In this document: positions 55,398 through 64,000 of the stretch, piece after piece | Layout of the letters: every line of letters starts with the position of its first letter | Position numbering within the stretch: the stretch's first letter is position 1 | From: Stenogyne calaminthoides | Lineage: Eukaryota > Streptophyta > Magnoliopsida > Lamiales > Lamiaceae | DNA: 64,000 bases | Assembly (NCBI GenBank): GCA_037126765.1 | Contig: JBBCBC010000008.1 | Coordinates: forward strand, 806,001-870,000 | Reading direction: 5' to 3' | Notes under the pieces: generated by a model | What the model was told of the DNA's origin: nothing | The model's input: only the letters and a program-made list of their open reading frames with translations | Database searches by the model: none | Program-made: the position numbers and the translations under genes

Positions 55398-58300
55398 TCG
55401 CTGCTCGTGACGCAGTGGAGCGAGCAACGAGCTGATCATCTTCTTTGGACTTTAGTAATGAGGTGTGGATCCATAATAATACGAATGGGATAAATGACTT
55501 GTTAAGCAAGGTGGGGCAAGCTCCGAGATAGGCCGAGCTCACGACTCTTGGAGATATTTACATGTATATACTAATAATTAATTATTATTATTTTTTTATT
55601 TTTTTTATTTTTTGCTTTGGCCGAAAATATTTTCCATGCCTAGGCCCACCGATTCTTCTCCAGTGGTTAGCCCATTAGTTTTGATAGTTGGCCATCTATT
55701 TTTGACCTGAGCCCCATTCTTATACTACTCAAAGGGCCCATAAGTTCATTTGGCAACATCAAAACCGACTTATACTTAGGCCCAAAGGACTAGGGCCAAA
55801 AATCGCCTGTTTTTTTTTTAAAATGGCCCGTCCATTATATGCGTATTCAGTTTTAGGAATGGGCCCAACTTTTCTTCCAGCAAAATAACTCAACATACTT
55901 AGACTTAATGAAATAGCCCCACAAACTACATCACTTGAAGCCCAAAAACTTGAAGGGAAGCAAAAAGCCGGTTCTCACTTGGGCCCAGCGCATTTGGGCT
56001 GTCCTTTCGAGCGAGCTGCTGCGAGCTGCTCCGCGAGCTCCCGCGAGCAACGAGCTCTCGCGAGCTGGGAAAGAGTGGCAAGGCGTGTTACGTGTGGACG
56101 TGTTGATGAAGACCCGGGCGAGTTCGCGAGATCCGAGCTGCGTTCGGGCTGCGTTCGGGCCGCGAACTCGAGCGAGCTCGGGTGAGATGAGCGAATTACG
56201 GGGCTAAGCGAGATGGACCGACACAAATGCCGATTTATACTCATTTGGCAACACAAATGCCGATTTATACTTAGGCCCAAAAGACTAGGGCCACGCATAT
56301 GCCTGCTTTCCTCCCTTTTGACCGCGAGCTGCTGCGATCTATCCCCGAACTGCTGCTAGCTCTCGCGAGCTGCCGTCGCCGTCCGAGGTCTATTATTGAC
56401 GCGAATTTGTGCATCCGGGCGAGCTGCCTCTTTGGGCGAGCTGCACGTCGAGCGAAAACAGGGCGAGCTCGGGCGAGCTGCTCGTTGAGTGGAGGAGGGT
56501 GAGTGAGCTCGGGCGAGCTGTACGTTGGGTGAAGGTGGGTGAGCTTGAGCGAGCTGCTTGTCAAAGGGGAGCGAGCTCGGGCGAGCTGCTTCTTCGAAGG
56601 GGAGCGAGCTCAGGCGGGCTGTTTGCGCGGTGTAGCTCACGCGTCTAGGCAGCGAACTGCAAATTGACCTCATCGCGAGTCTGTCAATGGGCCTGGGGTG
56701 ACCTCGGGCGAGCTCCCAAACAGGCGAATCTTGGTCGAACAAGGGCTCGACTCCCGACCATTAGCCTTGTTGGAAATCAAATCCACTGATAGTGACTGGC
56801 CTGATTCTCTGGGATTGAACTCAGAATTTGACTTTCCCGAACTGCATTCCTGATTTTCCTCCTATCATAAAGTGGTGGATCTACTTTCCTTCATTTCTCT
56901 TGGAAATTTGAAACTCAAAAAGGGAGCCTGCTTTCTTTATCAGATTAGCCATCCATTTTTGAATTTATTTTCCTTCATATCCTAATATCCTAATTTTCCT
57001 TCAACATCGACTCTCTTCTTCCTTTTTCAAATTTTGAATCTGAAAAAGTAAATCGTTATTGGGCGAGCTGCGAGCTTCGAGGTTGAGCGAGATGGATACG
57101 AGCTCGTCGAATTTTGCTAGCTCCGCGAGCTCCATCAAGCTTCCGAGGGATGTCCCGCGCGAATCAGGCAGTCCACCGAGCTCCGCCGTTCTGCCAGGTT
57201 GAGCGAGCTGCAGGGTTCAAATTAGGACCTCTTTTCCTTGAAATTTGAAATCCAGAGTGCCCTAGTTCCTTTGTTCTTTGGCGAGATTGAGCGAGATGTC
57301 AGATAAGGGTCTGTCGTTGGGCCTTTTTGGCGAGCTGGGGCTAATTTTGGGCTGCTTCGGCGAAGTAGCGAGGTAGAGCGAGGACATAATGGTGTAGTGA
57401 TGGGCGAATTCGGCGAGCTCGGGCAGCGAGCTCGCGCCTGGGACTGGTTTTGTGGACGGCGAACTATCAGATCTCTGAATTTGCGCTGGGCCGCTGCTAA
57501 TTTGCGCGATGGGCGAGCCGCTATGACTTCTCACTAATTTGTGGGTTTGCTCGGCGAAGTGGAGCGAGCTCCGAGACGACTTTTCATGGCGAGCTAGGCT
57601 CCGAGATAGGGCGTGATTGGGCCCGAACTCTTCATTTCGAAATTAAGATTTTGGGTTGAGCTGCGAGATGGGCTCTCACGGTCGAGGTGAAAATGAGGTG
57701 ACTCTGCTTGTTATTACTCGAGCCCCTATCCGCGAGATGGAGCGAGTTGGGGCAATGTGGAATTGAAATCCTGAGCTTGAAATACACTTCGCTTAATGCG
57801 ACTTCTCCTGCTGCTCTGTTTTCTTTCTTCGGCCATATGCGAAGTGCTAACAACTTCATAGAAGTTCATGCGCTGAGCCACACTTTTTTCATTTTCCAAG
57901 GTTAAATAATGCGGCTGATTTCTTGTTTAATCTTCATTTGAAAGTGGCAGCTGCGACATGGGCTTGAGGCTCCAATTCTTGATTAAATAAGAGCCTACAA
58001 ATGTTGACCAAGGTTTTAATGGTTGAAAAACAATTGGGTTGTGATCTTGGACCTCCACATTTTTTAAATGGGCCGCTGCTTTAGGCTTTATCTGAATTCT
58101 CGAGAGCAGGCCCGAGTTCGTTTCATTGTCGAGCATCAATTTTATTTCGTTCATAACTTGAGCTCCCGACCTCCGATTGAGTTGATTCTTTTTTTGTTGT
58201 GACCCTCATTTCTAGAAGTTTCACGTGGCTCAACCCTATGGGCGAGCTGCTACTACATTGCGCGAGCTCGGGCGAGCATCAGTTTTGTTTCGTCCATAAC

Positions 58301-59896
58301 TTGAGCTCCCGACCTCCGATTGAGTTGATTTTTTTTTTGTTGTGACCCTCATTTCTAGGAGTTTCACGTGGATCAATCCTATGGGCGATCTGCTACTACA
58401 TCGGGCGAGCTCCAGCGAGCATCAGTTTTGTTTCGTCCATAACTGGAGCTCCCGACCACCGATTGAGTTGATTCTTTTTTCGTTTCGACCCTAATTTCAT
58501 GGAGTTTCACGTGGTTCAACCATCTTCTAAAATATACTTCTAGATCAAAATATTTTTTTCAAATCAATTCTTGCTCGTGAGGCGAGCTCCCGGGCAAGGT
58601 TGGATGCGGAAAGCCCAAGATGGCGAGGTGGCGAGCTGCGACTCTGGCCGAGATGGGATGAGATCCGTCATGGCCATCATCTTTATCTCTCGTGGTGAGA
58701 AGTTTTTCTTTGTGGCTTACCCGGGCGAGGTGGGTTGAGCTGTGACTTTGTCTGTGACGGGGGCGAGCTCGGCGAGCTAGGGTCCATTCAAACACATACT
58801 TCGGATTTGAGTTTTGAGTTCGGCCTTTCCAACACAATGTGTTTTTCACCTTTAACTCTTATAAGATTGCCTATCTTCCTTTCATTTTCCTTTTAACATT
58901 TCGCGGTCGTTGTTGAGGTTGCCCCATCTCGCAACAATGTCGAGGTTGTGCAAGGAGCAAGGTGGTCGTTGTCCCTGGCGAGATTGCTGGTGAACCTGTT
59001 TATGTTCAAGATAAATTCTGCTACTTGATGTATTCTGAATGTTTCCTTCGTTTTAGCCGTATGTTGGCTTTGATCATGTCACATACTCTGTCTTGTAGTC
59101 GATGAGCTGATATTTATTTTCAATGCCTCCGCATTTTTGCATATTTGATTGTCTTATTTGCTTGCAATCTGTGTTTGGCTTGTCGTCTTACTTTTACGCG
59201 ACTTAGTTGTCTTATTATTTTGCAACTTTATTGGCTGGTCGTCTTAGTTGTATGCGACTTAGTTGTCTTATTGTTTTGCAACTTTTGATGCCTTGAAATG
59301 CCTGTTATGAAATGTTATGAATTTTTATGTTTGTGGACTATCTCTGGGAGGTCAATCTCCTTAGAGATCGACGACTTTGGGTAACCGACCTCCTTGGAGG
59401 TCGAGACCTGCCCCCTTCTCCATGACATAAAATATTCTGATCGTCTTATTTTGGTGCAATCCTAGTGCCTTGGCACTTATTTTTGGTCGTCTTATTTGGA
59501 TGCGACATAGTGCCTTAGCACTTGTGCGGTGGTCTTATTTGGATGTGACCTAATGCCTTAGCATTTTATGTTTAGAACATACTATAACAACTGATCTCGT
59601 TAGAGGTCAGTAGACCTGCCTCCAATTTCTGATCGCTAAAATCTCAAGGCATGATAAAATGAGACGAACTAAAACTTGATGACATACAACTTCTATTTCT
59701 GAATTTGAAGTGAGCTTCTCTTACAAAATTTAGACTACTAAATTACCGATGATATGATTTCAAATAAACTTCATTCCAAGGTGTTGAGCTGGGACTCGCC
59801 TAGGACACAAAATTCACGTTGCCCCGGGTCACATAATCAACTATAGAGATACAACTTTCCCAATTTGGCAACTGGCTTCTTATCATCGTTGGTCCC
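55398..59896. repeat. Non-coding interior of the LTR element, CGAGCT-rich
   Basis: Packed with the motif GGGCGAGCTC or GCGAGCTGC, especially 55980-57620 and 58240-58800, giving low-complexity frames on both strands that I do not call genes. 58131-58560 is a 143-bp unit repeated three times (starts 58131, 58274, 58417). 59200-59570 has diverged repeats of GTCGTCTTATTTGGATGCGA and GTGCCTTAGCACTT. No pol domain. Confidence 0.8.
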
Positions 59897-60430
59897 CTAC
59901 TCCTCCATTCGTTGAGTGAGCAGCTCGGCACTACTGATCAGGTTGCCAGCTTTGTGCCTGAAATCGGCGTAGGATGTTGGATAGTCTATATTCATCGTCT
60001 TCCAAAGCTTCGTGTTCATTCGGAGTCCTCCGACAACTCCCATAACTTTAGCTTCGTCTTCGAGTGGCTCCCCGTCCATGATCAGTTTATCAACTCTTTC
60101 GATATACTCGCGGTCGGTCTCATCTTTGAACTGCCAGATATTGGCCAACCTCTGCTTGGTCCCCACCTTTGGACTCATAGTGGCGAAGTGGTCGAGGAAG
60201 AGTTGTGCCATTTTGCAGAAAGATTCCACCGAGGATGATGGTAGAGTGTTGTACCATCTGTAGGCCTGGTCGCCCAAAATGAGAGGAAACAATCAACACT
60301 GAGTTGCATTGGTTTCCCCCATTGAATTCATGTATGTTGTGAACTTGCTGACGTGATGTATGATGTCTATATCGCCAAGGTATTGAGTGATCGAGATAGC
60401 TGTGATTTTTGGTTGGACGGGGGCCCACAT
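59897..60430 (-). pseudogene. Retrotransposon gag domain, interrupted by a stop
   Basis: 59897-60292 encodes FPLILGDQAYRWYNTLP, FCKMAQLFLDHFATMSPK and DETDREYIERVDKLI, the hallmark pattern of the plant retrotransposon gag domain (capsid-like). Upstream, 60296-60430 continues in the same frame (KITAISITQYLGDIDIIHHV, TTYMNSMGETNATQC), but a TGA at 60293-60295 separates the parts. The Gag of this copy is therefore probably not made whole. Confidence 0.85.
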
Positions 60431-60584
60431 CACCATTGGAGATAAAGGTGACATTGGAACACTTGTGGGATTTGGGTTTCCACCTGTGGCAGCGATCTGG
60501 TCTTGCAGATCCTTGAGGGTTTGAACTATTACTGCTAGTTGTTCGGGATCAATTTGGTTGGCTCCACCTCGCTGTTGATGGTGA

Positions 60585-60945
60585 GGTGAGGGACTTCTTT
60601 CTGTTCTACCTCTCTGATGATGACGATGTGAGAGTCTTCTATCTGCCCCAGCTCGCTAATGATGGCGAGGTAATGGGCTTCTCTCCACATCTTCTCGCTG
60701 ATAATGGCGAGATGATGAACTTCTCTCCACATCACCTCACTGATGATGGCGAGGTGATGGGCTTCTCCCCACACCGCCTCGTTGATGATGGCGAGGTGAT
60801 GAACTTTTCTCTGCACCACATCGCTGATGATGGTGAGGTGATGGGCTTCTTTGTGCACCACCTCGTTGATGATGGCGAGGTGATGGGCTTCTCTCTGGAC
60901 GATCTTGAGTTGATCCTCTCTGTCTTCGTGCGTGACCTGGCTACG
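60585..60945 (-). repeat. 42-bp tandem repeat encoding a 14-residue unit
   Basis: About eight units. On the minus strand, upstream of gag, they read as HHLAIISEVMWREA-like 14-residue repeats (60535-60969). The plus strand is also open (DDGEVMGFSPHHL-like units), a consequence of the repeat length being a multiple of three. Confidence 0.85.
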
Positions 60946-61513
60946 CCAAGGAACTTGCTTGTGACTCATCCTTGCTTTCTGCTTGGTATGGGTCTTCGCC
61001 CTCTTTACACTTGCCCTTGGCCTGCTGAAACTTTTCGTCCAAGTTCTGGCGTAGGTCGCTATGATCTCCGCCCAACTCGACTCTTTTTCGGCTTAAGATT
61101 GCCATAGCTTCCCAAATCTCTTGGGGGTGTTGATTTCTTCTAGCTTCAGGTGAATGTCAAGTGCGGGCCCTTTGGCGCTTGAATTGCTGGCAAATTGACC
61201 TCTAGCACCCCGGCCGTCAGATTTCTGGAATCCGGACTTGGCTTCCCCAGATTTGGTTTTGCCTTTTGACACGAGACTGGCTTGAGTTTTTTGGTATGAG
61301 TTTCTGGGAAAGTGTTTGAAGGTTTGAAGATTAAATCTTGTAAACTTGAAGATTTGAAGATGGGGGTGAAGATTTGAAGATTTTTAGGTGTTCTTGATGA
61401 ACAGTGAGTTTTCATCAAGACTTTTCTTGAAGATTTGAAAATGAAACATGGAAAATTCTTGAGGATACTCCAATGAGAATACTAAAAAACTTAGTTTAAA
61501 TTCTTAAAGAGTA

Positions 61514-61531
61514 CCCTCCTTCTAGCGCCAA
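61514..61531 (-). other. Primer-binding site of the LTR element
   Basis: Minus strand TTGGCGCTAGAAGGAGGG starts two bases from the 5' LTR. TGGCGC-type primer sites are common in plant Ty3-type elements. The matching tRNA is not identified. Confidence 0.65.
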
Positions 61532-61532
61532 T

Positions 61533-62667
61533 TGTTGATAGCTAGTTTAAATGGATTAATTGTGTGGAATATGACTTTTTGTGGTAACTAACTAATCAAA
61601 CAATGAGAGCTCAAATGATTGAACTCTGAAAGATTAAAGACTGAAAGCGTAAGTAAATTGCACAGAGACTAGGACAAATGTTGCCTCTTGTATAGATATT
61701 TTTTGAACCGTTTTTGGGTCTTAAGTGCCCATATTTATACTACATGGGAGAGTACATTACACTCTCCATTTTTCTTGTCGAGACATCAAATGGTCAAACT
61801 TCCATTTAATGCCCAGTACTTCATTTTACATTAATTTCGACATCTTTTGGGAGCTCCTGAGAGCTCGCCTCAGCTAGCAGCGCGACACCTGGCAAGCCCC
61901 TGAGTCCTTCGCCGTAGTTCTCTGATCTTTCCCCAAATCGCGTGACCAAAGTTATCGTCTTGTAGTTCAAGTCATTGACTTAGCTACATTTAGATGGTTT
62001 TCCTGACTTAGTACCGCGCTGCGGTATTAACTTCCCTTCGTACAAGCGAACTCCTAGCGGCGGACATTGTACCTGTTGTACTTTCCGGACGAACTCTGGA
62101 TAAAAGACCTCTTGCATAGAGCTTTCTGGGCGAGCTAGCTTGATGAGAGCTCATTGAGCGAGCTCTTAGTGAGCTAGATGGGAGCTCATTGAGCGAGCTC
62201 ATAGCGAGCTAGATGGAATCTCATTGAGCGAGCTCATAGCGAGCTAGATAGGAGCTCATTGGGCAAGCTCATAGTGTGCTAGATAGGAGCTCATTGGGCG
62301 AGCTCACAGCGAGCTAGATTGAAGCTCATTGGGCGAGCTCATAGCGAGCTAGACGGAATCTCATTGAGCGAACTCATAGTGAGCCGATTGGTGAGCTCTC
62401 AATGAGCTAGTCCGAACTCATTAAGCGAGCTCATAACGAGCTCTTGACCCTTTATTTTCATAAGGTTTTCTGAGAGCTCTATGAACGAGCTACTTTACTT
62501 GGGCGTGGAGACCTCGGCCCTTTCTTGATGAGCTAGAGTCCATCTCATGTAGGCGAGCTTGGCAACTATTGTCGGGCCAGGCAAGTTTGGCCCAGTTATT
62601 CGATTGGGCTTCTTCATTAACGGGTGAAATATTAATGGGCTTATGCCGAATTAATAGTGACACAACA
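61533..62667 (-). repeat. 5' LTR (right in the window)
   Basis: 1135 bp; TATAAATA on the minus strand at 61732-61739. It carries two more 35-bp units (62148-62380) than the other LTR, which accounts for most of the length difference. The short minus frame at 62008-62202 is duplicated in the other LTR at 54795-54989 and is not a gene. Confidence 0.9.
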
Positions 62668-62672
62668 ATGAT

Positions 62673-63330
62673 GATTGATGAATAGATCGTGAGGTGATTT
62701 TGAAAGTTTCAAAACATAAGAGACTCAATCCAATTAACATATATAAACCCAATCCAATTGATGCTACTTTTTCCGATCCAGGTAACAAAGAGATATTCCC
62801 CACGATTTTTTTTTAATTTGCATATGATTTTGAAAGTTTCAAATATAGACAAGAGACTCACTCTTTTTACATCTATACAAGGTTAATTTACCACACTTTG
62901 ATCAATTTATCTATGACCTTCCAACATTCTACTCTCTGACAACTGGATATCTCTCCTTCTTTTACCCAATTATTTAAATGATAAAAATTTGTGTGAGCAC
63001 ACGTTCATGGTTAACTCAATTTTTTAACCTCATACATAAATATATGTTATTCGAAAGTAATTAAAAAAAATATATATATATCGTTTAAATATATATAAAT
63101 TTTATATATATTTAAGATTGGGAAACACTGTATCACGCGCCGATTTAGTCCCAAATTAGGGTACACGCGCCAAAAACGACGTCGTGTTGGCTGTTTGACC
63201 GGATTTGGGACTAAATCGGCACAAATTGAAAACATACGGGACTAAATTGAAACAAGTGATATGTACGGGACCTTTCCAATAAAGGTGCAAAGATGTACGG
63301 GAGCTTTTTGATTTAAATCCCGCGGTATTG
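62673..63330. other. Upstream part of the duplicated B3 unit, with a truncated MITE
   Basis: 62760-63060 matches 45335-45379 joined to 48440-48800, so it shows the B3 unit without the SINE and CACTA insertions. 63130-63323 is a left-truncated relative of the MITE at 44851-45198, ending TTTAAATCCCG. Confidence 0.7.
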
Positions 63331-64000
63331 AAAATGAAAAGAAAGTGATCGCATGAAACGATATGTAGATGTAGCTACTGGCCGTGTTGGGGTAATTTTG
63401 TCTCTCTGAAAAACTTTTTCCATCCATTTGGAAGATGTAAAGTAGTACGTAGCGTGGTCGCCTTTTGGTAAGTTGAAAAAGTATTGCTTACCGCCTAAAT
63501 AATTGACGTCAGCTGTAGGGATGGTCTCTTGTTTGTCTGTGCTGGTGATTTCAGCCACGGATCAGATCAAAAGTTTCGAGCTTCTACGCCTTCATCAGCT
63601 GCTCTAGTACTCTTGTTCTTCTCTTGATTGATGATGATACCAGCTTTGCCTTTATTAAGAGAAGTAGTATTAGTAGTATAAGTACCTAAAGATAAAGAAA
63701 GGGATCGGATAGTGGGGATTCCGACTGCAGGCATCTTGCATGCCCTTTGCTGAAGTAGCAATGAGCTGGAACGAAACCGTTTCTAAGCATATCAACTGAT
63801 TACGAATAAAATAATAATATGTAATCGGTTTAATACGGAGGCTAGCTAACCGATTCTTGGATGATTGGATAATTAAATTAATGGTTTTAATATGAAGCAC
63901 ACTTGGATGAGAGATGGGGTATAAGTTGGACATTGACGCTTTAACACTTTGGGAGGGATGAGTGTGATTTGTGCTTTGTTGTACACCAAAAATTTCGGAA
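63331..64000. other. Window end, no gene assigned
   Basis: Minus frames at 63313-63558 and 63567-63761 have no recognised domain. The second contains SLNKGKAGIIINQEKNKST, which weakly resembles the SINKGKE/GIIIN repeat of B3-1, so a further decayed B3-like copy is possible. 63920-64000 belongs to the dispersed family seen at 7680 and 7970. Confidence 0.3.

Larger units (their letters stand above)
54309..62667 (-). mobile_element. Complete non-autonomous LTR retrotransposon (gag remnant, no pol)
   Basis: Two LTRs in direct orientation (54309-55384 and 61533-62667), both starting TGTTGATAG and ending CAACA, bounded by a perfect 5-bp target duplication, atgat (54304-54308 and 62668-62672). The minus orientation is shown by a primer-binding-like TTGGCGCTAGAAGGAGGG next to the right LTR and a polypurine-like ACTGAGGGGCAAT next to the left LTR. 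The 6.1 kb interior has a retrotransposon gag domain at 59897-60430 but no protease, reverse transcriptase, RNase H or integrase that I can see. This matches non-autonomous Ty3-type elements (TR-GAG/LARD) moved by partners in trans. The LTRs are very similar, so the insertion is fairly young. Confidence 0.9.

Noticed and set aside
55935..56742. Several Arg/Ala/Ser-rich frames on both strands
   Set aside because: Products of the CGAGCT-rich repeats in the LTR element interior.
60586..61107. 173-codon plus frame in the LTR element
   Set aside because: Antisense to the gag orientation; open because of the 42-bp repeats.

Overview
This is nuclear DNA from a flowering plant, most likely a eudicot. 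It is AT-rich, its genes are widely spaced and have spliceosomal introns, and its protein families are plant-specific or plant-expanded: a 3-ketoacyl-CoA synthase, an E-class PPR protein, an F-box/kelch protein, bHLH89/91-type factors and B3/DUF313-like proteins. It also carries many plant transposable elements. I cannot name the species. I found no rRNA gene, convincing tRNA gene, CRISPR array or bacterial operon.

Left part (1-18 kb), ordinary gene space. In order: a fatty-acid elongase gene (KCS, minus, 2 exons, a 1-nt frameshift near its 3' end); an intronless organellar PPR gene (plus); a SKIP25-like F-box/kelch gene (minus, also with a 1-nt frameshift); a small two-helix membrane protein (minus); and a four-exon gene for the RNA polymerase subunit RPB8 (plus), whose promoter has site II and telo-box motifs next to a MULE-type insertion.

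Middle part (18.9-31.3 kb), a direct segmental duplication of about 5.5 kb. Each copy carries one three-exon bHLH factor of the anther/tapetum bHLH10/89/91 type. A truncated DUF241 gene lies between them. A third, diverged bHLH gene is at 41.3-42.5 kb. Copies A and B are almost identical in exon 2 but differ sharply in the basic/helix-1 segment, and most of those changes are on copy B.

Right part (34.6-64 kb), a decayed minus-strand array of B3-like genes: a pseudogene (35.1-35.9 kb), an intact gene with internal protein repeats (43.1-44.5 kb), a 3'-end fragment (50.1 kb) and a two-exon gene (50.4-51.6 kb). Mobile DNA fills this array: two tRNA-derived SINE families, Stowaway MITEs, a hAT-type element, several MULE-type elements with 9-10 bp target duplications, a CACTA element inserted in a SINE and itself holding Stowaways, a 2.4 kb insertion in a B3 promoter, and a complete 8.36 kb LTR retrotransposon with 5-bp target duplications, a gag remnant and no recognisable pol. 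Because the B3 units are paralogous, some insertions can be compared with the equivalent unoccupied site in another unit.

The least ordinary observations are: (1) two SINE insertions where the tail-side flank is tandemly duplicated with a breakpoint inside the SINE; (2) replacement changes concentrated in the DNA-binding segment of one bHLH duplicate; (3) a datable stack of insertions at 45.3-48.4 kb; and (4) a non-autonomous LTR element saturated with a CGAGCT motif and several tandem arrays. I saw no clearly new gene system. All identities are by eye from family knowledge, without searches.
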